From: Altererythrobacter sp. ZODW24
GTDB lineage: Bacteria; Pseudomonadota; Alphaproteobacteria; Sphingomonadales; Sphingomonadaceae
DNA length: 64,000 nt
Assembly (NCBI RefSeq): GCF_003344885.1
Contig: NZ_CP031155.1
Span: 948,501 to 1,012,500, forward strand
Direction of reading: 5' to 3'
Every line of letters begins with the position of its first letter. The stretch's first letter is position 1. Both the position numbers and the translations under genes were made by a program. The notes under the pieces are model-generated. The model worked only from the letters and a program-made list of their open reading frames with translations. It had not been told where the DNA came from and did not search any database. Shown in pieces: positions 26,594 to 34,393 of this stretch.

Positions 26594-27949
26594 ATGAGCG
26601 ACAACGCCAAGCTTACTCGCGGGTCCATCCGCGGCCATTTAGTCGCCCAGACTTTGCCCATGATTATCGGGATCGCCGCAATGACTTCGGTCGGATTGGT
26701 CGATGCGTATTTCATCGGACAATTGGGCAGCGCAGAGCTGGCCGCGATCAGCTTCATCTTCCCGATCAGTGTGGCAATCGTCAGTCTAGGCGTCGGCGTA
26801 TCCGTAGGGATCAATTCAGTCGTCGCACGAGCGCTCGGTGCGGGTGACGATGATGAAGCTGCAAGGCGCGGTAATTTCGGGATTGCCTTCGCGATTGCCC
26901 TGGGTCTGATGGCATGCGTGCTTCTGTACTTCCTCAGCGAGCCTCTGTTCCGGTTAATGCAAGCCGATGAAACGCTGCTGCCCCTGATCCTGATCTACAT
27001 GAAACCATTCGCTTTCGGTCTGCCGTTGATCTTGGCGATTCAGGGCGTCAACGGCGTGCTACGCGGTCAGGGAGAGGCCAAGCGGACCTCTATGATCGCG
27101 ATCGCTTATTCGGTCGCAAACTGGATATTGGATCCACTGCTGATCACTGGCGCATTTGGCTTTGCGGGCTACGGCGTTGCAGGCGCTGCCTATGCCACGG
27201 TGCTGGGGTGGGGCGTCGGTGCAGCGATGGCCTTCTATTTGCTGCGCGGCACGGCGATCAATTTCCACCCGCGCCGGTTGAAGGAAGCGGATTGGGTGAA
27301 GAGCCTGCGCGCCATTGGCAGAGTCGCTGGCCCTGCCGCATTCTCCAATTCGATCAACCCGATGGGTCTGGCCGTGCTGACAGCACTGATCGCGGCCGAA
27401 GGGCAGGCCGCTGTCGCAGGCTTCGGCGCGGGCGGACGACTTCAAAGCTTCGCGGTCGTTCCGCTCCTTGCGCTCTCGGCTGCTATTGGCGGCATCGTTG
27501 GCCAGAACTGGGGCGCGAAGCAATATGACCGGTCACGCTCGGCACTTGTTCAAGCGGGCGCGTTTTGCCTGATCTATGGCCTGTCTGTCGCACTTGTGCT
27601 GGTCGCGGCAGGCGATTGGTTCGCAGGTTTCTTCTCTGACGATCCGGCGGTGACACACGAGTTCACCCGCTACCTCGCGATCAGCGCGTGGGGCTATGCC
27701 GGTTTCGGTGTGCTGATCGTGGTCAACGGCGCGTTCAATGCCATTGATCGTTCCTCATTCGCTTTGGGTCAGAGCTTTGCCCGGGTGTTCCTGATCATGC
27801 TTCCGGTCGCTTGGCTGATGCGCGATGCTTGGAGCGCAGAGGCGATCTACACAGCCGAACTGGCCGCTAATCTGGCGGGCGGTCTCGTGGCAGCGGTGCT
27901 AGCTTGGTATCTGTTCAGTAGGTCAAAGCGCGAAGAAGCGGCGGCCTAG
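26594..27949 (+). CDS. MATE-family multidrug/toxin exporter
   Basis: A 451-residue transporter with twelve membrane helices. The two-fold MATE pattern is visible: the opening PMIIGIAAMTSVGLVDAYFI and ELAAISFIFPI in the first half, and SNSINPMGLAVLTALI and LALSAAIGGIVGQNWGA in the second. These proteins use sodium or proton gradients to export cationic drugs. The ATG at 26594 was chosen over 26558. It is divergent from the orphan [2Fe-2S] gene and convergent with kduD (10 bp apart). Substrate is unknown. Confidence 0.92.
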   Translation: MSDNAKLTRGSIRGHLVAQTLPMIIGIAAMTSVGLVDAYFIGQLGSAELAAISFIFPISVAIVSLGVGVSVGINSVVARALGAGDDDEAARRGNFGIAFAIALGLMACVLLYFLSEPLFRLMQADETLLPLILIYMKPFAFGLPLILAIQGVNGVLRGQGEAKRTSMIAIAYSVANWILDPLLITGAFGFAGYGVAGAAYATVLGWGVGAAMAFYLLRGTAINFHPRRLKEADWVKSLRAIGRVAGPAAFSNSINPMGLAVLTALIAAEGQAAVAGFGAGGRLQSFAVVPLLALSAAIGGIVGQNWGAKQYDRSRSALVQAGAFCLIYGLSVALVLVAAGDWFAGFFSDDPAVTHEFTRYLAISAWGYAGFGVLIVVNGAFNAIDRSSFALGQSFARVFLIMLPVAWLMRDAWSAEAIYTAELAANLAGGLVAAVLAWYLFSRSKREEAAA

Positions 27950-27959
27950 CGGATTGCCA

Positions 27960-28721
27960 TCAGCGCGCCAGCCAGCCCCCGTCGACCGCAAGAATGTGGC
28001 CCTGAACATATTTGGCCGCATCAGAGGCTAGGAACACAGCCGCACCGCCCAGATCAGATGGTTCGCCCCAGCGCCCTGCCGGAATACGTTCCATAATCTG
28101 GCGATTACGATCCTCATCAGCCTGCAAGGCGGCCGTGTTGTTGGTCGCAATGTAGCCGGGCGCGATGGCATTCACATTGATGCCCTTGCCGGCCCATTCG
28201 TTAGCCATCAGTTTGGTCAGCCCGCCCACACCGCTTTTCGAAGCGGTGTAGCTCGCCACGCGGATGCCGCCCTGGAAGGTGAGCATCGAGGCGATGTTGA
28301 TCACGCTGCCGCCGCCATGATCCACCATATGGCGTGCCGCTGCCTGCGTTAGGAAGAACAGGCTCTTGAGATTAGTGTCCATCACCGCGTCCCAGTCGTC
28401 CTCGGTGAAATCGACCGCATCGTTACGGCGGATGATTCCGGCATTGTTTACCAGAATGTCCAGCCCGCCAAGCGTGCTCACGATATCCGCAACTACGCGG
28501 TTCACCGGCTCGACTGTCGACAGATCAGCCCGAACAATCAGTGCCCGGCGACCAAGCGCATCGACCATCTTGGCGGTCTCGTCGGCGTCACTTCGCCCGA
28601 TCAAGGCCACGTCTGCGCCCGCCTGAGCCAATGCGACCGCAATGCCCTGTCCAATACCGGTGTTGGCACCGGTGACAGCTGCGACCTTGCCAGACAGATC
28701 GAACGGCGAATGGGTGCTCAT
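27960..28721 (-). CDS. kduD: 2-dehydro-3-deoxy-D-gluconate 5-dehydrogenase
   Basis: A short-chain dehydrogenase that interconverts 2,5-diketo-3-deoxygluconate and 2-keto-3-deoxygluconate (KDG) in the breakdown of unsaturated uronates from pectin, alginate or glycosaminoglycans. The protein has 253 residues, the length I recall for E. coli KduD. The coenzyme loop TGANTGIGQGIA, NNAGIIRR, and the catalytic Ser and YTASK are seen, and the C-terminal VDGGWLAR closes it. The ATG at 28721 lies 10 bp after the RpiB-family gene. It is the last gene of the locus on this strand, followed by the convergent MATE gene. Confidence 0.93.
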   Translation of the reverse strand: MSTHSPFDLSGKVAAVTGANTGIGQGIAVALAQAGADVALIGRSDADETAKMVDALGRRALIVRADLSTVEPVNRVVADIVSTLGGLDILVNNAGIIRRNDAVDFTEDDWDAVMDTNLKSLFFLTQAAARHMVDHGGGSVINIASMLTFQGGIRVASYTASKSGVGGLTKLMANEWAGKGINVNAIAPGYIATNNTAALQADEDRNRQIMERIPAGRWGEPSDLGGAAVFLASDAAKYVQGHILAVDGGWLAR

Positions 28722-28731
28722 TTTCAGGTCC

Positions 28732-29364
28732 TTAAAGGCTGCGCAGATAGCCGCTGATTTCGTCATCCTGCGCATTGGCGTAGAACAGCTCTTCGAACTT
28801 CTCGCCCGCGATCGTCGACTTCAGTAGATCCTGATCAATGTTTTTCAGAACCGACACCATGTCATGGCAAGTGACATCCTTCACTTGCGAGAGGATGCCG
28901 CGGTTCTTGGCCATGATTTCAGCGCGTTCTGTAGGATACCCCAGCCCGCCTTCTTCTTCGAACAACTTGCGGTAGCAATCCTGCAAGTTCAGCTCTGCTG
29001 CCCAGCCAAAACCCTTGGCATGGGGCATCGAAATGGCGTTACCGTCATTGATCCGGTTGAACAGGAACGCGTCAGTCGGATCGATCACGAGGCCGCAAAA
29101 CACACCCGGCATCGAATTACATGCCAACATCGAACCCATACCCGTGCCGCAACCCGTGACCACGAAATCCGCTGCCTTCGAATTCAGCAGAATGCCTGTG
29201 AGCAGTCCGTTCATTACATAAGTCAGCTGCGCATCATCTTCGGCAGTGTACATGCCGTAATTATGCACCTGGTGACCCATGGGCTCTGCAACAGAGGTCA
29301 GCGCGTCATGGATAATACCGTTCTTGGCGGCTTGGCTGTTTTCGCTGATCAGTGCAATTTTCAT
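28732..29364 (-). CDS. RpiB/LacA/LacB-family isomerase, DhuI-like candidate
   Basis: A 210-residue sugar isomerase of the RpiB/LacA/LacB family. The N-terminal IALISENSQAAKN, the active-cysteine loop TGCGTGMGSMLACN and the arginine loop near FLFNRINDGNA are clear. It is longer than a normal RpiB (about 150 residues), with an extra C-terminal helical part (from LGYPTERAEIM). Known family members (DhuI in streptococci) isomerise 4-deoxy-5-ketouronates and work with a KduD-like dehydrogenase. The adjacent kduD fits that role. The start at 29364 begins exactly at the first beta strand. Confidence 0.85.
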   Translation of the reverse strand: MKIALISENSQAAKNGIIHDALTSVAEPMGHQVHNYGMYTAEDDAQLTYVMNGLLTGILLNSKAADFVVTGCGTGMGSMLACNSMPGVFCGLVIDPTDAFLFNRINDGNAISMPHAKGFGWAAELNLQDCYRKLFEEEGGLGYPTERAEIMAKNRGILSQVKDVTCHDMVSVLKNIDQDLLKSTIAGEKFEELFYANAQDDEISGYLRSL

Positions 29365-29434
29365 AATTTCTCGCTCTTCAGTGTAATTCAGGCGCATTGT
29401 GATACCCATCACACGCTTAGATTTATGATCGTTA

Positions 29435-29448
29435 GGTAACCGGTGTCA
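29435..29448. promoter_or_regulatory. LacI-type operator candidate before the isomerase-kduD pair
   Basis: GGTAACCGGTGTCA (in reverse TGACACCGGTTACC) is a partial palindrome centred on ACCGGT, about 70 bp before the isomerase ATG at 29364. It matches the half-site of a second site at 34334. The LacI-type regulator is encoded just upstream, at 29489. Confidence 0.5.
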
Positions 29449-29488
29449 TACGCCTATGCAAGCGGTATACTGACGCCTCTCGAAACAC

Positions 29489-30502
29489 TTACGTCGTGGG
29501 CGGTGCGACAACTGATCCGCGTTTCATCAACTCGGACAGCAGCAGCGTTTCCTGAACTGGTTCCGATTCAGGATCCGCTATCAATTTGAGCGCTGCGGCG
29601 CGGGCCATGCCCACGATCGGCCAGCGCACAGTTGTGAGTGATGGCCAGACATGGCTGGATAGCGGCGTGTCGTCGAAACCGACAATCGAAAGGCCGCGCG
29701 GGATTTCAATGCCGCGCTGGCGGGCAGCGATCATGACGCCGATGGCCATCTCGTCATTGGATGCGAAAACTGCGGTCGGCCAGACCTCGCGCTCGAGCAT
29801 GGCAAAGCCAGCTTCCTTGCCGGATTCGAACGTATAGGCACCAGCTTGGATCAGCTCAGGTCTCAGCTCCAGCCCGGCTTGTTCCAGCGCCTCTTCATAA
29901 CCGGCACGGCGCTCCCTGGCTGACAAAAAGCCCTTAGGCCCCTCAATCAGCCCAATTCGCTTATGCCCCATTTCAATGAGATACGTGACTGCCTCGCGCA
30001 CAGCGCTACGATCATTTGAGGTCACCATATGCTCAGGCTTATCGAGCTCGACCGAAGCCATTCGGACATATTTTGTGCCGTAACTGGCGCATAGCTCAGC
30101 CAACGCGTCATTGCCGGAAATCGGGGGCAGCAAGACAACACCGTAAGGGCGCTGCCTTTCCAGAAACTGGCGGATCGTATCTTCAACATTGGGCGAGTTG
30201 CGATCAACCGGCTGGACCATTAGTCCGAAATCGCTGCCCTCTATGCCCTCAAGAATGCCTTGCTGGACGTTCACTAGAAATTGAGCGTTCGGGTTATCGT
30301 GAATGACGGCAATGATGAAATTGTGGCGAAGCGCCAATGCGCGCGCTTGCGGGTTGGGAACATAGCCAAGTTCTGCGATCACATGTTCGACATGCAGCCG
30401 CGTCTTTTCACTTAGTAAGGGCGATTTGTTGATCACCCGGCTTACGGTCTTCTTCGAGACCTCCGCGATTCTTGCCACATCATTGATTGTCGGATTGCCC
30501 AT
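29489..30502 (-). CDS. LacI-family transcriptional regulator of the uronate locus
   Basis: A 337-residue repressor with an N-terminal LacI helix-turn-helix (TINDVARIAEVSKKTVSRVI, then LSEKTRLHVEHVIAELGYVP) and a periplasmic-binding-protein-like sensor domain. The start at 30502 was favoured because AAGGA lies just upstream. It sits between the TRAP genes and the isomerase gene on the same strand, so it probably controls both groups and its own expression. Two ACCGGT-centred sites, at 29435 and 34334, are the likely operators. The effector may be KDG or a related deoxyketo acid; this is inference. Confidence 0.9.
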   Translation of the reverse strand: MGNPTINDVARIAEVSKKTVSRVINKSPLLSEKTRLHVEHVIAELGYVPNPQARALALRHNFIIAVIHDNPNAQFLVNVQQGILEGIEGSDFGLMVQPVDRNSPNVEDTIRQFLERQRPYGVVLLPPISGNDALAELCASYGTKYVRMASVELDKPEHMVTSNDRSAVREAVTYLIEMGHKRIGLIEGPKGFLSARERRAGYEEALEQAGLELRPELIQAGAYTFESGKEAGFAMLEREVWPTAVFASNDEMAIGVMIAARQRGIEIPRGLSIVGFDDTPLSSHVWPSLTTVRWPIVGMARAAALKLIADPESEPVQETLLLSELMKRGSVVAPPTT

Positions 30503-30559
30503 TGGCATCCTTCATGAATGTTGCGGCGGCTGCCTGCAAGTGCGCAGGCCAGACCGCGT

Positions 30560-31837
30560 TTAGAAAGCGTTCGGAAGCGCCAGCGACAATACCGGTACGA
30601 AGCTGATCAGAATGAGCGCAAAAATGAGCGTGAAATAGAACGGCCATATCGTCTTGACCAAAGTCGGCACAGGGATCTTGCCCACCGCCGAACCCACGAA
30701 CAGTACCGAACCCACGGGCGGCGTCACTAGCCCGATGCCAAGGTTGAGCATCAGAATAATCCCGAAGTGAACCGGATCAACGCCTGCCTCCATCGCCACG
30801 GGCAGGAAGATCGGCGTCGTGATAACAATCAGCGGCGCCATGTCCATAAATGTGCCGAGCATTAGCAACATAACATTGATAATCAGCAGCGTCATGATCG
30901 GGTTATCTGTCATCAGCGCGATCAGTTCAGCAAGCTGTGCAGGCACTTCAAGTAGCGCCAGTGCGAAGCCGAAGGCAGTCGCTGCCGCGATAATGAACAA
31001 CACCATGGAAGCTGTGCGAACCGACTTGGCAGCTGCCTCGCCAAACCCTTTCCAGCCAAGGCTACGGTAAACCAGCCAACCAACCAACGCGGTGTAGATG
31101 ACGGCGATGGCGGAGGATTCCGTGGGCGTGAAAATCCCGCTCAAAATGCCGCCCATGATGATCACGCCGGTCATCAGGCCCGGGATCGCATAGACCGCAG
31201 CGCGAATGAACTTGCGCCAGCCAGGGAATGTACCGCGCGGAAGGCCGCGCTTGCGGGCCACCAGCCAGGCGGTCAGCATCAACATAAAGCCGGTAAGCAG
31301 GCCGGGGACTATGCCAGCGAGGAACAGGTCGCCAATAGAAACGCCAACACCCGATGCGGCAGCGTAGATGATCATATTGTGTGATGGCGGGATCAGCAGA
31401 CCAACCACAGCGGCGGTCACAGTGACGTTCACCGCATAATCGCCGGGATAGCCCTTCTCCTCCATCAGCGGAACCATCGTGGAACCGATGGCTGACGCGC
31501 TGGCGATAGCCGAACCGCTCACCGCACCGAACATCATCGACGCGCCGACATCGACCAAGCCCAAGCCCCCGCGCACCCTCCCAAAGGCGACATCGGCGAC
31601 GCTCACCAGCCGGTCCGCAATGCCAGATCGGTACATTAGGTCGCCCGCGAATATGAAGAACGGGATCGCCATCAAGGTGAACACGCTGATCCCTGCCGCC
31701 ATGCGCTGGACAGCGACAACCAAGGGAATATCGATCAACCAGAAGGTCGCCAGCGCCGCGCCAAGCAGAGAGAATGCCACAGGCACGCCCAAAGCCAGAA
31801 GGAGCAACAACACGCCAAAGAGAACCAGAATCTCCAT
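30560..31837 (-). CDS. TRAP transporter large membrane subunit (DctM)
   Basis: The 12-helix permease subunit of a tripartite ATP-independent periplasmic transporter, 425 residues. Motifs FTLMAIPFFIFAGDLMYRSG, SGSAIASASAIGSTM and LLIPPSHNMIIYA are typical of DctM. The start at 31837 overlaps the DctQ stop by one base. It follows dctP and dctQ in the standard P-Q-M order and is probably driven by a sodium gradient. It would carry uronates or unsaturated oligouronates, judging by its neighbours. Confidence 0.93.
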   Translation of the reverse strand: MEILVLFGVLLLLLALGVPVAFSLLGAALATFWLIDIPLVVAVQRMAAGISVFTLMAIPFFIFAGDLMYRSGIADRLVSVADVAFGRVRGGLGLVDVGASMMFGAVSGSAIASASAIGSTMVPLMEEKGYPGDYAVNVTVTAAVVGLLIPPSHNMIIYAAASGVGVSIGDLFLAGIVPGLLTGFMLMLTAWLVARKRGLPRGTFPGWRKFIRAAVYAIPGLMTGVIIMGGILSGIFTPTESSAIAVIYTALVGWLVYRSLGWKGFGEAAAKSVRTASMVLFIIAAATAFGFALALLEVPAQLAELIALMTDNPIMTLLIINVMLLMLGTFMDMAPLIVITTPIFLPVAMEAGVDPVHFGIILMLNLGIGLVTPPVGSVLFVGSAVGKIPVPTLVKTIWPFYFTLIFALILISFVPVLSLALPNAF

Positions 31838-32310
31838 TATTCGGCGCCTCCCGCTGGAGCCGTGCGCCATTCATTCCGCGCATGAGCAAGTGCGAACACC
31901 ATCATGAGCAGGCCCGAGAATGGCAACGGCAGATAGGCAAAACCGCGGCTGATCCCGAGGCCGGGAATGACGTTGCCGCGCACCAACCACGCGAGCTCCG
32001 TTCCAAAGACAAGCAACACCGCGCCAAACAGCGCCACCAGCAGATGGATCCCGAGCCGGACGATCCGTGCGCGCGAAGGCGAAGACATGTTTTCGAGCAA
32101 CGCAATCCGGATATGAAACCCTTCGCGCACGCCCGCGGCAGCAGCAAAAAGCACATACCAAATCATCAGGATCAACGCGGCCGGTTCGGACCATGACGGG
32201 CTCGAATTTAGCACAAAGCGGCCAAACACCTGCCAGCCAATTATGCCGGTCATGATGACAAGACCCGCAGCGCCGATCCGCACTAGCCATTCTGAAACCT
32301 TGTCGAGCAT
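31837..32310 (-). CDS. TRAP transporter small membrane subunit (DctQ)
   Basis: A 157-residue protein with four transmembrane helices, the small subunit that stabilises DctM. The pattern GWQVFGRFVLNSSPSWSEPA is characteristic of DctQ. Its start is shared by one base with the dctP stop and its stop overlaps the dctM start, so the three TRAP genes are coupled. Confidence 0.9.
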   Translation of the reverse strand: MLDKVSEWLVRIGAAGLVIMTGIIGWQVFGRFVLNSSPSWSEPAALILMIWYVLFAAAAGVREGFHIRIALLENMSSPSRARIVRLGIHLLVALFGAVLLVFGTELAWLVRGNVIPGLGISRGFAYLPLPFSGLLMMVFALAHARNEWRTAPAGGAE

Positions 32311-33329
32311 CAGCCACCACTCCTCATCGCAAGAATCTTATCGACAAGCTCGCGCTGCTTGGGTGTGGTGATAAAGCTGTCCCACATATCGGTCATCTTG
32401 CCAGTAAAGAGAGCGGGGTCGACTTCATTCACTTCGACGCCCGATTCCATCACGGTCTTCATGCTTTTTGCGACCTGCGCGTCCCACAGCTGACGCATGT
32501 AGGGCACGGAATCGCGGGCCGACTGGCGCACAATTTGCTGTTCTGCTGTCGAAAGCTTGTCCCAGCTGATCTTCGACATCACGAAGACCTCTGGCGCGAG
32601 CAAATGTCGCGTCAGGCTGTAATAGCGGGCAACCTCGTAATGGCGGCCGCTTTCGAAGCTTGGCCAGTTGTTTTCGGCACCATCAATCACGCCTTGTGCG
32701 AGCGACTGGTACACTTCATCGAGCGGCATTGGCGTGGCGTCCGCTCCCAATGATTTGACCATCGCAACATAGAGGTCGGAGCCGGGAACGCGCAGCTTCA
32801 AGCCCTTCATATCCTCAGGCGTCGTGATGGGTCCGCGCGTGTTGTAAAAACTGCGCGCGCCGGAATCATAGAAGCACAGCCCAATCAGCCCGTGCGGCTC
32901 AAGCGAGGCGAGAATTTCATCGCCAATCGGCCCATCCAGCGATGTCCGCATATGCTCGGTAGATTCGAACAGGAAGGGCAGCGCTGCGACAATTGTCAGC
33001 GGCTCGATGGAATTGAGCGGCGCCAAGTTCACGCGGTTGAAATCAAGCCCGCCAAACGTGGTGATTTCCAGCGTATCGCGCTCATTACCGAGCTGCCCGC
33101 CAGCATACATGCGCAGAGTGCGTTTTCCGCCTGTCCGTTCGCTCAGCAGCTCGCCAAACCGGATGACGGCCTGCACAGTGGGATAATCGAGCACATGGGT
33201 ATCAACCGCTGTAAAAGCGTCGCCCAGTCGCATTCCGCAGGACGCCAAAAGCGCTGAACTGCCCGCGATAAATCCGCGCCTGCCGAATGTCATAAGCGGA
33301 TGCGCTGCGGCGGGCGGGAAATCACTCAT
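32310..33329 (-). CDS. TRAP transporter substrate-binding protein (DctP), probable Tat lipoprotein
   Basis: A periplasmic receptor of 339 residues from the ATG at 33329, or 327 from the ATG at 33293. A twin-arginine pair, FGRRGFIAG, is followed by a lipobox-like LLASCG, so it looks like a Tat-exported lipoprotein. The DctP hallmarks are present: AGGQLGNERDTLE, FYNTRGPITTPEDMKGLKLR and the ligand-site arginine and asparagine near VIDGAENNWPSFESG. The start overlaps the stop of the hydratase-like gene, and the end overlaps dctQ. It probably binds a sugar acid. Confidence 0.88.
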   Translation of the reverse strand: MSDFPPAAAHPLMTFGRRGFIAGSSALLASCGMRLGDAFTAVDTHVLDYPTVQAVIRFGELLSERTGGKRTLRMYAGGQLGNERDTLEITTFGGLDFNRVNLAPLNSIEPLTIVAALPFLFESTEHMRTSLDGPIGDEILASLEPHGLIGLCFYDSGARSFYNTRGPITTPEDMKGLKLRVPGSDLYVAMVKSLGADATPMPLDEVYQSLAQGVIDGAENNWPSFESGRHYEVARYYSLTRHLLAPEVFVMSKISWDKLSTAEQQIVRQSARDSVPYMRQLWDAQVAKSMKTVMESGVEVNEVDPALFTGKMTDMWDSFITTPKQRELVDKILAMRSGG

Positions 33330-34138
33330 CCAGCGAACGGCTTCGCTGGCACGAGCTTGAGCTGTATCTCGCCAAATTGTCCGAAGCGGCAAACGGCGGA
33401 AACTCCGCTACGCGTTTCGTGAACGCCGGTGATCGCACCGGAAGTAACCAACGAATCCTGCGGCAGATCGATTGAGTGTTTCTCCGCATGAGCGCGCAAA
33501 AAGGCCAGCGCATCGAGCGCGTCTTTGGGGAAATTGGTCAAAGTGCGCGTGCCAACAACTTCGCCGTCGATCAGTGTTTCCAAGTCAATCGACCCGGCAT
33601 CAATATCGCGCCAGTTCTTGATTTCCTGTCCAACCAGCAGGCCGCCATTATTGCCGAAGTCACAGATGACGGCGACCGGGCCAAGCGAGTTGATAGCGGG
33701 AACCGGGCTGCTGGCGAGTTCGACGCCAATGAACATGCGCTCTTCACCGGGGTTTGCCCCCAGTTGAAAGACGAACTCACCCTCCACCGCAGCGGACCCT
33801 GGATAAACGGGGAACTCGGCGACTTCGCCCTCCCCCACATGATGTATCGCGCGGCTGAATACTGGCCCGACCAGCCGGTCGACGCCAAAGCGCTCGCGAT
33901 ATGGTCCCGGAGGAACGCCCCCGACTTTCCAGGCCCCAACCTCATCCGGCCAAGCGTGGCGTGAATAATTCTGGATGGCGTAAGCATCCTCGAACGTGTC
34001 AGGCAGCTGGCCGGGAAACGCCGGGAGCGCGCGTGCATCGCGCCTTGCGGAAAGCAAAGTGTCCGCAATGGATCGAAGCTCAGCGCCCAGCTCTTGCTTA
34101 GCGCCAGGTGAACCTGATTTCCCAATGGTACCTGTCAA
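33326..34138 (-). CDS. 2-keto-4-pentenoate hydratase/FAH-superfamily protein
   Basis: A 270-residue enzyme of the MhpD branch of the fumarylacetoacetate hydrolase superfamily. The metal-binding Glu pair in VEGEFVFQL, the following GVELASSPVPAI and the final helix-loop are typical. Family members hydrate 2-keto-4-pentenoates or cleave/decarboxylate related oxo-acids. It is the first gene of the uronate operon and its stop overlaps dctP. Its substrate is unknown; a C5-C6 2-keto-3-deoxy sugar acid is a reasonable guess. Divergent promoter with the beta-helix gene. Confidence 0.75.
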   Translation of the reverse strand: MTGTIGKSGSPGAKQELGAELRSIADTLLSARRDARALPAFPGQLPDTFEDAYAIQNYSRHAWPDEVGAWKVGGVPPGPYRERFGVDRLVGPVFSRAIHHVGEGEVAEFPVYPGSAAVEGEFVFQLGANPGEERMFIGVELASSPVPAINSLGPVAVICDFGNNGGLLVGQEIKNWRDIDAGSIDLETLIDGEVVGTRTLTNFPKDALDALAFLRAHAEKHSIDLPQDSLVTSGAITGVHETRSGVSAVCRFGQFGEIQLKLVPAKPFAG

Positions 34139-34297
34139 AATTGCCCCCTCAGACCCGTTGCGTTACGCACGAAGGATAGTCCGCAGGGGGCAGCCTGTCA
34201 CGCCGGGGGAATTAGAGGAGCTGCAAGGTGAAGAATGGACTGCGTCACAACGCATTTTGTAGCTCTCTCCTCAGTGTTTTACGAGGCATTTTGCCTT

Positions 34298-34311
34298 CTG
34301 AACCGGCGCCA
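34298..34311. promoter_or_regulatory. weaker LacI-type half-site (second operator candidate)
   Basis: CTGAACCGGCGCCA shows one good half (GGCGCCA, six of seven bases like GGTGCCA) and a poor second half. Its centre lies 36 bp from the strong site at 34334-34347, about three helical turns, so both could be bound by one tetramer or two dimers. Support is weak. Confidence 0.3.
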
Positions 34312-34333
34312 TTAGCGCCTATACCCCCACAAT

Positions 34334-34347
34334 TGACACCGGTGCCA
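34334..34347. promoter_or_regulatory. LacI-type operator candidate overlapping the beta-helix promoter
   Basis: TGACACCGGTGCCA is a nearly perfect 14-bp palindrome centred on ACCGGT, matching the site at 29435. TTGACA at 34333-34338 could be the -35 box for the beta-helix gene, with AATACC 18 bp later as a poor -10, so a bound repressor would block it. It also lies in the divergent promoter of the hydratase-TRAP operon. Confidence 0.55.
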
Positions 34348-34393
34348 TTGAAGGTCAATACCCGGTGAATAATGACAATGAGAGAGATGCGGG

